From NCBI GenBank assembly GCA_020850755.1, contig JADZEB010000022.1, positions 62,001 to 126,000 on the forward strand: 64,000 nucleotides of DNA, in the 5' to 3' direction. Made by a program: the position numbers and the translations under genes. Under the pieces are notes generated by a model. It had not been told where the DNA came from. It searched no databases and saw only the letters and a program-made list of their open reading frames with translations. Origin of the DNA: Alphaproteobacteria bacterium. GTDB taxonomy: Bacteria > Pseudomonadota > Alphaproteobacteria > Acetobacterales > Acetobacteraceae. Positions 26,317 to 36,787 of the stretch are shown one piece after another (position 1 is the stretch's first letter; every line of letters begins with the position of its first letter).

Positions 26317-26760
26317 TCAGTTCTTGCTCTCGGCGGCCTCGGCCGGGGCGGCCGGCTCGGCGCTCGCGGCGGTCTCGGCCGGCTGCTCGGCCCCCGGCAC
26401 CATGCGCGCGCGCTCGGCGATGCGCGCCGACTTGCCGGTGCGCCCGCGCAGGTAATAGAGCTTGGCGCGCCGCACGGCACCGCGGCGCAGCACCTTGATC
26501 TCGGCCACCGTCGGCGCATAGAGCGGGAAGACGCGCTCCACGCCCTCGCCATAGCTGATCTTGCGTACGGTGAAGGAGCTGTTCAGGCCGCGATTCTTGC
26601 GCGCGATCACCACGCCCTCGAAGCCCTGCAGGCGCGAACGCTCGCCCTCGACCACCTTCACCATGACGCGCACGGTATCGCCCGGGCCGAACACCGGCAC
26701 GCCGCGCTGGGCGGAAAGCTTCGCGACCTGTTCGGCCTCGATCTGCTGCAGAAGGTTCAT
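26317..26760 (-). CDS. rplS: 50S ribosomal protein L19
   Basis: A 147-residue L19. The core ([68 protein letters not shown]) is complete within about 115 residues, and a C-terminal Ala/Glu/Pro-rich tail of about 30 residues follows. The start ATG at 26760 gives [15 protein letters not shown], the family start. L19 sits at the 30S-50S interface. It lies between trmD and leuC. Confidence 0.98.
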   Translation of the reverse strand: MNLLQQIEAEQVAKLSAQRGVPVFGPGDTVRVMVKVVEGERSRLQGFEGVVIARKNRGLNSSFTVRKISYGEGVERVFPLYAPTVAEIKVLRRGAVRRAKLYYLRGRTGKSARIAERARMVPGAEQPAETAASAEPAAPAEAAESKN

Positions 26761-26827
26761 GACGCTGGTCCTTTCGTGTTGAAGCGGTTGGCGCGGCGGC
26801 GCGCGCCGGGGTTGGGACAGGCGAGCC

Positions 26828-27610
26828 TCAGGCCCGGGCCGTGGCGGCGGCATGGGCCGCCCACAGATCGGGCCTCTGCTCGCGGGTGATGCGTTCCGCC
26901 TCGGCGCGGCGCCAGGCGGCAATGCGGGCATGGTTGCCGGACAGGAGCACCTCCGGCACGGCGCGGCCGCGCCATTCGGCGGGGCGCGTGAAGTGCGGAT
27001 ACTCCAGCAGGCCGGCGGAGAAGGATTCCTCGATCGCGCTGCCTTCCGCGCCCATCACGCCGGGCAGCAGCCGCACGCAGGCATCGAGCAGCACGAGCGC
27101 CGCCGGCTCCCCGCCGGAGAGCACATAATCGCCGACCGAAACTTCCTCGGCCCGCCAGAGATCGATCACGCGCTGGTCGATGCCCTCGTAGCGGCCGCAG
27201 AGCAGGACGACGCCGGGGCCCTGCGCGAGCGCGCGCACGCGCGCCTGCGTCAGCGCCCGCCCGCGCGGCGAGAGGAAAAGCAGCGGGCGAGCGGGCGTTG
27301 CCGGCGGCTCGGCCTCGGCCGGGAGGTCGTAGGCAGCAGCGATGGCGGCGTGCACGATGTCGGCGCGCATCACCATGCCGGGCCCGCCGCCGAAGGGCGT
27401 GTCGTCGACCGTGCGGTGGCGGTCGGTCGCGGCGGCACGGATGTCCTGTGTATCGAGCCGCCAGGTGCCGGCATCCAGCGCGCGGCCGGCGAGCGACTGG
27501 CCGAGCGGCCCCGGGAACATCTGCGGGAACAGCGTCAGCACGCTGGCCGACCAGGGCACGGGCGCAGGTGGCATCGCATGGACGGGGGTGGTGGAAGCGC
27601 TGGCGATCAT
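26828..27610 (-). CDS. trmD: tRNA (guanine-N1)-methyltransferase
   Basis: A 260-residue SPOUT-family enzyme that methylates G37 in tRNAs with CNG-type anticodons. Visible blocks: [51 protein letters not shown] and [17 protein letters not shown], the trefoil-knot SAM site. A short N-terminal extension precedes the core. Its ATG overlaps the rimM stop (ATGA), so the two are translationally coupled. Confidence 0.97.
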   Translation of the reverse strand: MIASASTTPVHAMPPAPVPWSASVLTLFPQMFPGPLGQSLAGRALDAGTWRLDTQDIRAAATDRHRTVDDTPFGGGPGMVMRADIVHAAIAAAYDLPAEAEPPATPARPLLFLSPRGRALTQARVRALAQGPGVVLLCGRYEGIDQRVIDLWRAEEVSVGDYVLSGGEPAALVLLDACVRLLPGVMGAEGSAIEESFSAGLLEYPHFTRPAEWRGRAVPEVLLSGNHARIAAWRRAEAERITREQRPDLWAAHAAATARA

Positions 27611-28245
27611 GGCGCGGCCTCCGCATCCATGCCCGCGCGGGCGGCGTGACCCTCGGGCGGGACCTCGATCTCGGCCGGCGGATCGACCGTAATCCGCCCG
27701 GAAGCGAGATCGACGTTCGGCACCGCGGCGCGGGTGAAGGGCACCAGCATCGCGCCCGCGGCCGCGCGCGGCTTGCCGCGCCGCGACGTGGGCGCGGCAG
27801 CTTGTTCGGGCGCGATCTCGAGCGAGGCGCCGGCGCCGTAGTCATGCACCGCAACGACGCGGCCGAGCGCACGGCCCCCGGTATCGAAGGCGGCAAGCCC
27901 GACCAGGTCGGCGAGATAATAATCCTCGGGGTCGGCCGGCCGCGGCAACTGCGCGCGATCGACATAGAGCTCGGTGCCGGCCAGCGCCTCGGCGGCATTG
28001 CGGTCGGCCACGCCCTCGATCCCCGCGATCAGCCGCGCGCCGCGCTGGCCCGCGCCCGCCGCAGCCGCGGCCGGCGCGCCCCCGCCCACCAGCGCCACGC
28101 GGAAGCGGCGCGCACCAGCGGCATCGCTCAGCTCGCCATAGCGCACGATGGCGGCGGGGTCCTCGGTGAAGCTGATCAGCTTCACAAGGCCCCTCACGCC
28201 ATGCGCGGCACCGATGGCGCCGACGAGGATGCGGGCATCAGGCAT
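27607..28245 (-). CDS. rimM: 16S rRNA processing protein RimM
   Basis: A 212-residue two-domain 30S assembly factor. The N-terminal RimM domain begins [20 protein letters not shown]; the C-terminal PRC-barrel contains [12 protein letters not shown] and [19 protein letters not shown]. Two Ala/Gly-rich inserts interrupt the core (about residues 55-68 and 148-163). It binds ribosomal protein S19 in the 30S head. It follows rpsP by 42 nt and overlaps trmD by four bases. Confidence 0.95.
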   Translation of the reverse strand: MPDARILVGAIGAAHGVRGLVKLISFTEDPAAIVRYGELSDAAGARRFRVALVGGGAPAAAAAGAGQRGARLIAGIEGVADRNAAEALAGTELYVDRAQLPRPADPEDYYLADLVGLAAFDTGGRALGRVVAVHDYGAGASLEIAPEQAAAPTSRRGKPRAAAGAMLVPFTRAAVPNVDLASGRITVDPPAEIEVPPEGHAARAGMDAEAAP

Positions 28246-28287
28246 GGGTCATGCGTTCCACAGGGCGAGGCTGGGCGCGGCGCCGGG

Positions 28288-28668
28288 TCAGCCCGCCGCC
28301 GGGGCCGCCGCCGGGGCCGCCGCCGGGGCCGCCGCCGCGTCCGCGGCCGCCTTCAGGCGCGCCTGCGCCTTGGCCTTGGGCAGCTGCGCGGTGGTCTGCG
28401 CCGGGATCGGGCGCGTGCCGAGTATGCCCGCCCGCTCCAGGAAGCGGTGGATGCGGTCGGACGGCAGCGCACCCTTCGACAGCCAGTACTTGATCCGCTC
28501 CTCGACCAGGCGCACGCGGTCGGCATGCTCCTGCGGCAGCATCGGGTTGTAGGCGCCGATCTTCTCGATGAAGCGGCCATCGCGCGGGCTGCGGCTGTCG
28601 GCCACGACGATGTGGTAGTAGGGGCGCTTCTTGGCGCCGGCGCGGGCAAGGCGGATCTTGAGGCCCAT
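28288..28668 (-). CDS. rpsP: 30S ribosomal protein S16
   Basis: A 126-residue S16. The conserved core is [40 protein letters not shown] and [20 protein letters not shown]. The last 40 residues are an Ala/Pro-rich tail, ending in a repeat of Pro-Ala-Ala-Ala encoded by 12-bp units around 28295-28333. It is the first ribosomal gene after ffh in this operon; about 100 nt separate them. Confidence 0.97.
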   Translation of the reverse strand: MGLKIRLARAGAKKRPYYHIVVADSRSPRDGRFIEKIGAYNPMLPQEHADRVRLVEERIKYWLSKGALPSDRIHRFLERAGILGTRPIPAQTTAQLPKAKAQARLKAAADAAAAPAAAPAAAPAAG

Positions 28669-28769
28669 TGGTCGTCACACTCCTTCGGTGGAAATCGGGT
28701 TCACGGGTTGGGTTGGGTTGGGTCTGGTTGGCTTGGTGCTGGTCGGTTCAGGTTGGCGAAAGGCCGCGA

Positions 28770-30113
<1,344 letters not shown>

Positions 30114-30377
30114 TGCCTTACCCCGTTGCGCCCGCGCGCGGCCGCGAGGCCGGGCGCAAGCCCTTGATCCCAAAGCGGAACACGCCGCTGCGCGAACCCT
30201 CGCGGAGCGGCGGCGCACCCCCAGGCTCCTGGCCTGGGCGCGCGGCAGGAACAAGCCTGCCTGGAAACGGGGCGGACAATAGGGGCGCGCGGGGCGGCAA
30301 GTCAAGGATGGCGGCAGCGGTTGCGCCGGGACGGAGCGCATTGGACAGCGGCCGGCCCAGGCCCTAAATACCGCGCC

Positions 30378-31259
30378 ATGATCCCGTTCCTGAAGATGCA
30401 CGGCCTCGGCAACGATTTCGTCGTGCTCGATGCCCGCCGCACACCCGAGGTCCTGCGCCTGCGCGAGCCGGCTCTCGCCCGCGCGCTCGCCGACCGGCGC
30501 ACCGGCATCGGCTGCGACCAGTTGATCCTGATCGAGCCGGCCCCGCCCGCCGCCAGCAACGCCGCCGCCAACACCAGGGACGGCGCCAGGAACGAGGCGG
30601 ATGCCTTCATGCGCATCGTCAACGCCGATGGCGGCGAGGTCGAGGCCTGCGGCAACGCCACGCGCTGCGTCGCCCGCCTGCTGCTCGACGAGATCGGCAG
30701 GCCCGGCGTCTCGATCGAGACGGTGGCCGGCCGGCTGGAGGCGCGCGCCAAGCGCGGCGGGCTGATCGCGGTGGACATGGGCGAGCCGCGGCTCGACTGG
30801 CAGGAGATCCCGCTCGCCTTCGCCTGCGACACGCTGCATGTGCCGCTGGCGCGCGGCGCCGTGTCCGATCCGGCGGCGTGCAACATGGGCAACCCCCACG
30901 TCACCTTCTTCGTCCCCGACCTGGCGGCGCTGGATATCGGCGCGATCGGACCGGGGCTGGAGCACGACCCGATCTTCCCTGAGCGCTGCAATATCGGCTT
31001 CGCCCAGGTGCTGGACGAGGAACGCATCCGCTTCCGCGTCTGGGAGCGCGGCGCCGGCATCACGCGCGCCTGCGGCACCGGGGCGGCGGCGGCGCTGGTG
31101 AACGCCAACCGGCGCGGGCTGGCCGGGCGCATCGTCGAGGTGGAACTCGATGGCGGCACGCTGATGATGGCCTGGCGCGCCGATGGCCGCGTCGAGATGA
31201 CCGGCCCGGCGAGCCTGTCCTTCCGCGGCGAGTTCGACCTCGCCGCCTTCGGCGGCTAG
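30378..31259 (+). CDS. dapF: Diaminopimelate epimerase
   Basis: A 293-residue enzyme. Its two catalytic cysteines are visible in [16 protein letters not shown] and [16 protein letters not shown]. The start [18 protein letters not shown] is the family start. A hydrophilic insert of about 15 residues (after [12 protein letters not shown]) precedes [10 protein letters not shown]. It converts LL- to meso-diaminopimelate for peptidoglycan and lysine. It is divergent from ffh and leads dapF-mtaB-ftsY. Confidence 0.97.
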   Translation: MIPFLKMHGLGNDFVVLDARRTPEVLRLREPALARALADRRTGIGCDQLILIEPAPPAASNAAANTRDGARNEADAFMRIVNADGGEVEACGNATRCVARLLLDEIGRPGVSIETVAGRLEARAKRGGLIAVDMGEPRLDWQEIPLAFACDTLHVPLARGAVSDPAACNMGNPHVTFFVPDLAALDIGAIGPGLEHDPIFPERCNIGFAQVLDEERIRFRVWERGAGITRACGTGAAAALVNANRRGLAGRIVEVELDGGTLMMAWRADGRVEMTGPASLSFRGEFDLAAFGG

Positions 31260-31285
31260 CCGGGGCCCCGGGGCGCGCCGCCGCG

Positions 31286-32632
31286 ATGCCGGACGATCCC
31301 GCTCTCGCGCAGATGCCGGCGCCCCCCTGCACGGCATCGCCGCACATGGTCACGCTCGGCTGCCGGCTGAATGCCCATGAATCCGCGATCATGCGCGGGC
31401 AGGCCGAGGCGGCCGGGCTCGGCGATGCGGTGATCATCAACAGCTGCGCCGTCACCGCCGAGGCCGAGCGGCAGTCGCGCAAGGCGGTGCGCCAGGCGCG
31501 GCGCGAGCATCCGGGCGCGCGCATCATCGTCACCGGCTGCGCCGCGCAGCTCGCGCCCGCGCGCTACGCCGCGATGGCCGAGGCCGATGCCGTGCTCGGC
31601 AATGCCGAGAAGCTGCGCCCCGAAAGCTGGCGCGCGCTGGCGGAAAGCGGCGCGCGGCGCGGGCACGGCCCCGCCCCGGTCCGCGTGTCCGACATCATGG
31701 CCGCGCCCGCGATCACCGGCGCGCCTGCCGCGGCGGCAGCATGGGCGCCCTCGCCGCGCACCCGCGCCTTCGTGCAGGTGCAGCAGGGCTGCGATCATCG
31801 CTGCACCTTCTGCATCATCCCCTTCGCGCGCGGCCCCGCGCGCTCGGTGCCGCTGGCTGGGATCATCGCCCGCGCCCGCGCCCATCTCGATGCCGGGCAC
31901 GCGGAGATCGTGCTCACCGGCGTCGACATCGCCTCCTACGGCGCCGACCTGCCCGGGCGCCCCACGCTCGGCGCCATGCTGCGCGCCCTGTTCGCCGCCC
32001 TGCCCGGCCTGCCGCGCCTGCGCCTTACCTCGCTCGACCCGGCGGCGATCGATGCCGATCTCTGGCGCCTGGTCGCCGAGGAGCCGCGGCTGATGCCACA
32101 CCTGCATCTCTCCGTGCAGGCGGGCGAGGACATGATCCTCAAGCGCATGAAGCGCCGCCACAGCCGAGCGCACCTGCTGGACATCGCCGCACGCGCGCGC
32201 GCCCTGCGCCCCGGCATCGCGCTCGGCGCCGACCTGATCGCGGGCTTCCCCACCGAGACCGAGGCGATGTTCGCCAGCACGCTCTCGCTCGTGGACGAAG
32301 CCGGCCTGTCCTTCCTGCACGTCTTTCCTTACTCGGAGCGGCCGGGCACGCCGGCCGCGCGCATGCCCGCCCTGCCGCCGGCCGAGCGCCAGTGGCGCGC
32401 CGCCCGCCTGCGCGAGGCCGGGGCACGCGCCGCGCGCGCCTTCTATGCCGGCCGCGTCGGCACGGCGGCCGATTTCCTGCCCGAGCGTGGCGGGGCGGGC
32501 CATACCGAACATCACGCGCCCTTCCGCCTCGCCGACCCGGCGATGACGGCGGGGCTTGTGCCGGGACGCATCCGGCGCGTAACCATCACCGCAAGCGACG
32601 AACAGGGGCTGATCGGCACATTGGCCGACTGA
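31286..32632 (+). CDS. mtaB: tRNA N6-threonylcarbamoyladenosine 2-methylthiotransferase
   Basis: A 448-residue radical-SAM methylthiotransferase. The N-terminal UPF0004 domain has its three Cys in VTLGCRLNAHES, IINSCAVTAEAERQSRK and IVTGCAAQLAP. The radical-SAM core has QQGCDHRCTFCIIPFARG (CxxxCxxC). The subfamily call MtaB rather than MiaB rests on LGCRLN with Arg and on the absence of MiaB-specific blocks; a TRAM domain is weak or missing at the C-terminus. It makes ms2t6A at position 37 of ANN-decoding tRNAs. It follows dapF by 26 nt. Confidence 0.92.
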   Translation: MPDDPALAQMPAPPCTASPHMVTLGCRLNAHESAIMRGQAEAAGLGDAVIINSCAVTAEAERQSRKAVRQARREHPGARIIVTGCAAQLAPARYAAMAEADAVLGNAEKLRPESWRALAESGARRGHGPAPVRVSDIMAAPAITGAPAAAAAWAPSPRTRAFVQVQQGCDHRCTFCIIPFARGPARSVPLAGIIARARAHLDAGHAEIVLTGVDIASYGADLPGRPTLGAMLRALFAALPGLPRLRLTSLDPAAIDADLWRLVAEEPRLMPHLHLSVQAGEDMILKRMKRRHSRAHLLDIAARARALRPGIALGADLIAGFPTETEAMFASTLSLVDEAGLSFLHVFPYSERPGTPAARMPALPPAERQWRAARLREAGARAARAFYAGRVGTAADFLPERGGAGHTEHHAPFRLADPAMTAGLVPGRIRRVTITASDEQGLIGTLAD

Positions 32633-32683
32633 GCCGCGTGCCGCCCCCGCGCAACCGACCTCACAAGGCAGGACCTTCACGGC

Positions 32684-33616
32684 ATGGCACTCGGCGGCTG
32701 GCTATCGAAACTCAAGTCCGGGCTGGCGCGCACCACCGCCAAGCTGACCGAGGGCATCACCACCCTCTTCAAGAAGCGCAAGCTCGATGCCGCCGCGCTC
32801 GAGGAGCTGGAGGAACTGCTGATCGCCGCCGACCTGGGCACGGCCACTGCCGCCAAGGTGGTGGAGGGGCTGCGCCGCACCCGCTTCGACAAGGAAGTGA
32901 CCGACGAGGAACTGAAGGAGGCACTGGCCGAGGAGATCGCCACGATCCTCGCCCCCGTCGCCCAGCCGCTCGCGATCGACCGGGACAAGAAGCCCTTCGT
33001 CGTGCTGGTGGTGGGGGTGAACGGCACCGGCAAGACCACCACCATCGCCAAGCTCGCCCATCTGCACGCCGAGCAGGGGCTGAGCGCGATGCTGGTGGCG
33101 GGCGACACCTTCCGCGCCGCGGCGGTGGAGCAGCTCACCGTCTGGGGCAACCGCGTCGGCGCGCCGGTGGTGTCGGGGCCGCCCAATGGCGATGCGGCGG
33201 GGCTTGCCTTCGACGCACTCACCCGCGCCGCGGCCGAGGGCACCGACCTGTTGCTGATCGACACCGCCGGGCGGCTGCACAACAAGGCCGACCTGATGGC
33301 CGAGTTGCAGAAGGTGGTGCGCGTGCTCAAGAAGCAGGCCCCCGAGGCGCCGCACGCGACGCTGCTGGTGCTGGACGCCACCACCGGCCAGAACGCCATC
33401 CAGCAGGTGAAGGTGTTCCGCGACATGGTGGCGGTCACAGGCCTGGTGGTGACCAAGCTGGACGGCTCGGCCAAGGGCGGCATCGTGGTGGCGCTGGCAG
33501 GCGAGTTCGGCCTGCCGGTGCATGCGGTCGGCGTAGGCGAGACGGCCGAAGATCTGCGCCCGTTCGATGCCAGGGCCTTCGCGCGCAGCCTGGTCGGGCT
33601 TGAGCCGCTGGCCTGA
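32684..33616 (+). CDS. ftsY: Signal recognition particle receptor FtsY
   Basis: A 310-residue SRP GTPase with a short N-terminus lacking the long acidic A domain, as in many alphaproteobacteria. The NG domain has G1 GVNGTGKTTTIAKLA, AGDTFRAAAVEQL, G3 IDTAGRLHNKADLM and G4 VTKLDGSAKGG. It docks ribosome-Ffh complexes at the membrane. Its intact P-loop is a useful comparison for the neighbouring ffh. It ends 36 nt before a convergent small-protein gene. Confidence 0.98.
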   Translation: MALGGWLSKLKSGLARTTAKLTEGITTLFKKRKLDAAALEELEELLIAADLGTATAAKVVEGLRRTRFDKEVTDEELKEALAEEIATILAPVAQPLAIDRDKKPFVVLVVGVNGTGKTTTIAKLAHLHAEQGLSAMLVAGDTFRAAAVEQLTVWGNRVGAPVVSGPPNGDAAGLAFDALTRAAAEGTDLLLIDTAGRLHNKADLMAELQKVVRVLKKQAPEAPHATLLVLDATTGQNAIQQVKVFRDMVAVTGLVVTKLDGSAKGGIVVALAGEFGLPVHAVGVGETAEDLRPFDARAFARSLVGLEPLA

Positions 33617-33652
33617 GCGGTAGAACGAGTTGCCGGGCGCAGACGTCCGCCG

Positions 33653-33904
33653 CTAGCGGCAGGAGCAGCGCGCGCCCGCACCGCCGAAATTGCGCCGGGC
33701 GAAGGATTCGGCGTCCATGCGATAGCCGAAGCTGCCCATCAGGCACACGCCCGAGCCGCGCGCGATGCGCATCTGGTTCGGGTCGCGACTATCGACCTCG
33801 ATCTTGTTGTTGGCGCAATAGACATAGTAGCCGGCGGCCAGCGCCGGCTGCACGCCGCCCAGCATCATCAGGAACGCGAGCAGGCCCGCGACAGGTTTGC
33901 GCAT
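33653..33904 (-). CDS. Small exported four-cysteine protein (copy 1), candidate immunity protein
   Basis: An 83-residue protein with a Sec signal peptide (about residues 1-23, ending ALA-A). The mature part is only about 60 residues with cysteines at 30, 54, 80 and 82, enough for two disulfides. Conserved elements shared with the two paralogues at 33938 and 35144 are YxVYC, IEV, QMR-ARG, DAESF and a terminal GARCSCR. I do not recognise the family. It is the last of three minus-strand genes behind a class 3 lipase gene. The exported location next to an unexported lipase is what one expects of a periplasmic immunity protein (inference); a colipase-like partner is an alternative. Confidence 0.8.
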   Translation of the reverse strand: MRKPVAGLLAFLMMLGGVQPALAAGYYVYCANNKIEVDSRDPNQMRIARGSGVCLMGSFGYRMDAESFARRNFGGAGARCSCR

Positions 33905-33937
33905 CGGAGGGTCTCCGTTGTTGCGGCGTGCCGGCGG

Positions 33938-34189
33938 CTAGCGGCAGGAGCAGCGCGCGCCTTCGCCGCCGAAATTGCGGCGGGCGAAGTTCTGCGCATC
34001 CGAAAGATAGTCGAAGCCGCCGAACAGGCAGACATTCGAGCCGCGCGCATTTCGCATCTGCTCGAGATTTCGCATCTCGACCTCGATGCGCTCGTTGGCG
34101 CAGTAGACGAAGTAGCTCGCGGCCAGCGCCGTTTGCGCCGCGCCCGCCCACAAAGCGAGGGCCAGCAAGCCGCAGGTCCATCCGCGCAT
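33938..34189 (-). CDS. Small exported four-cysteine protein (copy 2), candidate immunity protein
   Basis: The most diverged of three paralogues. With the start at 34189 (MRGWTCGLLALALWAGAA) it is 83 residues, the same length as the other two; an ATG 6 codons upstream is less likely. It has a Sec signal peptide ending TALA, then YFVYCANERIEVEMRN, QMRNARGSNVCLFGGF, and ARCSCR at the end. The four mature cysteines are at the same positions as in copy 1, plus one in the signal peptide. It lies 39 nt after the lipase gene at 34229 and 33 nt before copy 1, so all three are probably one transcript. Confidence 0.8.
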   Translation of the reverse strand: MRGWTCGLLALALWAGAAQTALAASYFVYCANERIEVEMRNLEQMRNARGSNVCLFGGFDYLSDAQNFARRNFGGEGARCSCR

Positions 34190-34228
34190 GGGTAGACACC
34201 TTCGCACTGCGCCGCCCGGCGCCCGAAG

Positions 34229-34906
34229 CTACCAGGGCGGCTGGTTCCATTCGGGCATCTGGCTCAACAACTTGATCATGGTGTTCATCGCATGATCGCC
34301 GTCGCCCGTGCTGTTCTTGAGGCGTATCTCCTTGCCGACATGATCGCGGATCGACAGGCCCGAGACGATGTCGGACTTGACCATGTAGTTGATCGCCATG
34401 CCCTCGGGCGGGCCCTTTCCCTTCAGGCTTCGCCAGGCCTGCTTGAACGAGGTCAGCGGCGTAAGCGCCGTCAACGGCGCCATCTTCACGCAGGCCTTCA
34501 TCGGCGGGGCGTTGAAGGTGACGAAGGGCAGGCTGTACCAGTAGCCCACCACCTGGCACAGCGCGCCGCCGAGCGAATGGCCGGCGAGCGAGATCTGCTT
34601 GCCCTGGGCCAGCGCATAGGCCTGGCGCACCAGTTTTTCTGCCGGGTCGACCTGGCTCGGGATGCCGTTCAGGAACAGCACCACATCGGCCGAGATGTCG
34701 CTTGCCATCGACTTCTTGCCGGGCGCGGTGCCCTTGAACGCGACGATGATCTCGCGCCCATTGTCGAACACCGCCCCCTGGAAACCCATGGTCAGGGTGG
34801 CAGCGCGCCGGATCTGCATGTTCCAGCCCTGGGCCTCGGTCTGGGCTTCCGACGCATCCTTGTAGGCCGCACGGGCCAGTTTCGCATACTCGCTCAGATT
34901 GGCCAT
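34229..34906 (-). CDS. Class 3 lipase-like alpha/beta hydrolase (module 1), candidate effector
   Basis: A 225-residue protein without a signal peptide. The Lipase_3 features are EIIVAFKGTAP (oxyanion strand) and the nucleophile elbow ISLAGHSLGGALCQVVGYW with Ser111. Candidate Asp179 (MVKSDIVSG) and His205 (GDGDHAMNTM) would complete a triad. The ATG at 34906 gives MANLSEYAKLARAAYKD, matching the paralogue at 35435; the upstream extension does not. About half the residues are shared with that paralogue, concentrated in DNGREIIVAFKGTAP, the Ser block and the terminal W-N-x-x-P-W. Followed at once by two small exported protein genes. Confidence 0.85.
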   Translation of the reverse strand: MANLSEYAKLARAAYKDASEAQTEAQGWNMQIRRAATLTMGFQGAVFDNGREIIVAFKGTAPGKKSMASDISADVVLFLNGIPSQVDPAEKLVRQAYALAQGKQISLAGHSLGGALCQVVGYWYSLPFVTFNAPPMKACVKMAPLTALTPLTSFKQAWRSLKGKGPPEGMAINYMVKSDIVSGLSIRDHVGKEIRLKNSTGDGDHAMNTMIKLLSQMPEWNQPPW

Positions 34907-35143
34907 GCAGACCGTTCCCCCCGTGCGGTGGTCGGGCAGCGCCCGCCATGCGGCATGGCTTCCATCACCGCCCAACCGATTTCACGCACAATTCGTGCCG
35001 CATGCGTACCAAGCAGCCCGGCCCGCAGCACCGCGTCGGTGCACTCGCCGGGCCGCATCGCTTCCGCACCGGAGCGCACGCCACCCCGGAGCCGCCTGGC
35101 GTCTGGCGGAACCCCGGCGCGGCTCCGCCGAACGGATCTCACC

Positions 35144-35395
35144 CTAGCGGCACGAGCAGCGGGCGCCGACTCGGCCCCAATTGTTGCGCACGAAGGATTC
35201 CGCGTCCATGCGGTGGGTGAAGCTACGGAACAGGCAGGCGCTGGTGCCGCGTGCGATACGCATCTGCTCGGGGTCGCGGGCGTCGATCTCGATCTTGTTG
35301 TAGGAGCAATAGACATGATAGCCGGTGGCCAGTGCCGGCTGCGCGGCGGCGAGCAGCATCGCCAGGGCCAGCAGGCCAGGTGTCCGTTTGCGCAT
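35144..35395 (-). CDS. Small exported four-cysteine protein (copy 3), candidate immunity protein
   Basis: An 83-residue paralogue of the genes at 33653 and 33938. Signal peptide MRKRTPGLLALAMLLAAAQP ends at ALAT; the mature part has YHVYCSYNKIEIDARDPEQM, RIARGTSACLF, DAESFVRNNWG and GARCSCR. Cysteines 30, 54, 80 and 82 are kept. It begins 39 nt after the stop of the second lipase gene, the same spacing as in module 1. About 240 nt without an ORF separate it from lipase 1; a GGAGCCGC/GCGGCTCC stem in that gap could mark the end of its transcript. Confidence 0.8.
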   Translation of the reverse strand: MRKRTPGLLALAMLLAAAQPALATGYHVYCSYNKIEIDARDPEQMRIARGTSACLFRSFTHRMDAESFVRNNWGRVGARCSCR

Positions 35396-35434
35396 GAGCC
35401 GTGTCCTCCGGGCGGTTGGGCAAGGCGCCTCGCC

Positions 35435-36154
35435 TTACCAGGGCGTCCGATTCCACAAGGACCGCATGCGCAGGAGCGAAAGCATGGTGGTCATCGAGTG
35501 GTCGCCGCCGCCCTCGACCGTATTCTCTAGCTTCACAACACGGCCGTAATGCGGCCGGATCGAGACGCCCGAGATGATGTCGGTGCGCACCATGTAGTTT
35601 ATCGATTGTCCCCCGACGCCGCCGACGGCTGTGTTGGTGCGGGCGGACTCGACCAGTCCGGACAGGACCGCGAGCGGGGCAAGGGTCGCGCCGGTCCAGG
35701 CCACCAGCCGCGCCTGCACCAGGTTGGCCAGCATGGGCGGGGCGTTGAAGGTGACGAAAGGCTTGCCGGACCAGTAGCCCACCACCTGGCAGAGCGCGCC
35801 CCCGAGCGAATGGCCGGTGAGCGAGATCGGCTTGCCGCGTGCGATCTGGGCCGCCTGGCGCACCAGCGCATCGGCCGCCGCCGCCTGGTTCGGCAGGCCG
35901 TTCAGGAACAGCACCAGGTCGTTCTGGAGATCGGCCACGACCGCGCGCGTGGTCGGGGCGGTGCCCTTGAAGGCGACGATGATCTCGCGCCCATTGTCCA
36001 GGATCGCGCCCTGGAAGCCGAGGCTCAGCGTGGCGGCTACCCGCCGCTGGCAGGTCCATCCCTGCGCCCTGGTGCTGAGTTCCGCCTCCTCGCCATAGAC
36101 CGCATCGGCGATGGTCGCATACTCGCCGAGCGTTACGCCGACTGCCGCTGTCAT
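35435..36154 (-). CDS. Class 3 lipase-like alpha/beta hydrolase (module 2), candidate effector
   Basis: A 239-residue paralogue of the lipase at 34229, also without a signal peptide. Ser116 is in ISLTGHSLGGALCQVVGYW, candidate Asp192 in MVRTDIISGVSI and His219 in GGGDHSMTTML. The middle segment (residues about 145-185) differs most from the paralogue, as expected of a specificity region. It begins 12 nt after the Nudix stop and is followed 39 nt later by a small exported four-cysteine protein. Together the two modules look like duplicated toxin/immunity or enzyme/partner pairs. Confidence 0.85.
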   Translation of the reverse strand: MTAAVGVTLGEYATIADAVYGEEAELSTRAQGWTCQRRVAATLSLGFQGAILDNGREIIVAFKGTAPTTRAVVADLQNDLVLFLNGLPNQAAAADALVRQAAQIARGKPISLTGHSLGGALCQVVGYWSGKPFVTFNAPPMLANLVQARLVAWTGATLAPLAVLSGLVESARTNTAVGGVGGQSINYMVRTDIISGVSIRPHYGRVVKLENTVEGGGDHSMTTMLSLLRMRSLWNRTPW

Positions 36155-36166
36155 GCTGCTCCTCCC

Positions 36167-36763
36167 CTACAGGCCGCCTGGCCGCGCCCCCCTTGGTGAC
36201 TCGGCCGGGTTCCCGCGCGCGCGCCATTCCGCCTGGTCCGCCACCTCCCGCCAGTGGCGCAATGCCCAGTGAACGGTCGGGAAGGCGAGTTCGTTCCATG
36301 GGATCTCGTCCCAGGCGAACAGCCCCACTGCCTCGCTTTCCGGGCCGGGCGCAATCTCGGGGCTGACCAGGCGCGCCCGGTAGATGATCTGCACCTGGTG
36401 GATGCGCGCGATGCTGTAAACCGCGAGCACGCCATCGAGGGCGAGCGTGGCCCGCGCCTCCTCCCAGGCTTCGCGGACAGCGCCTTCCTCGGTCGTCTCG
36501 TCCAGTTCCAGATAGCCGGCCGGAAGTGTCCAGAAGCCCTTGCGCGGGGGGATCGCGCGGCGGCAGAGCAGCACGCGGCCATCGCTGGCGGTGGCAACGC
36601 TGCCCACCACGATCTTGGGGTTCTCGTACAGGATGAAGCCGCAATCGGTGCAGGTCAGGCGCTCGCGGTCATCGCCCTCGGGCACGCGGCGCACCGATGG
36701 ACCAGCGCCTTTGGGCACGTCGGGTTCGGATGTGTAGGGCTGGTCCGATGATGCAGGCGCCAT
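36167..36763 (-). CDS. Nudix hydrolase with partial zinc ribbon
   Basis: A 198-residue protein. A short ribbon-like segment, RRVPEGDDRERLTCTDCGFI, keeps one CxxC pair; the other pair common in this subfamily is not seen. The Nudix box is complete: GYLELDETTEEGAVREAWEE (GX5EX7REUXEE). The ATG at 36763 (MAPASSDQPYTSEPD) is chosen; an upstream ATG lies in a low-complexity Arg-rich stretch and tandem repeats. Such proteins hydrolyse nucleoside diphosphates linked to another group, often NAD(H) or ADP-ribose-type substrates. It may head the transcript with the lipase modules. Confidence 0.9.
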   Translation of the reverse strand: MAPASSDQPYTSEPDVPKGAGPSVRRVPEGDDRERLTCTDCGFILYENPKIVVGSVATASDGRVLLCRRAIPPRKGFWTLPAGYLELDETTEEGAVREAWEEARATLALDGVLAVYSIARIHQVQIIYRARLVSPEIAPGPESEAVGLFAWDEIPWNELAFPTVHWALRHWREVADQAEWRARGNPAESPRGARPGGL

Positions 36764-36787
36764 GCCCGCAGCATGACGCCCGCTCCG

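Noticed and set aside
30114..31337. Upstream extension of the ffh frame across dapF
   Set aside because: It is non-conserved and antisense to dapF. The GTG at 30113 gives the normal Ffh N-terminus.
33653..36154. Lipase/small-protein pairs as a cytoplasmic toxin-antitoxin system
   Set aside because: The small proteins have clear Sec signal peptides, so they would not meet a cytoplasmic toxin. A periplasmic immunity role fits better.
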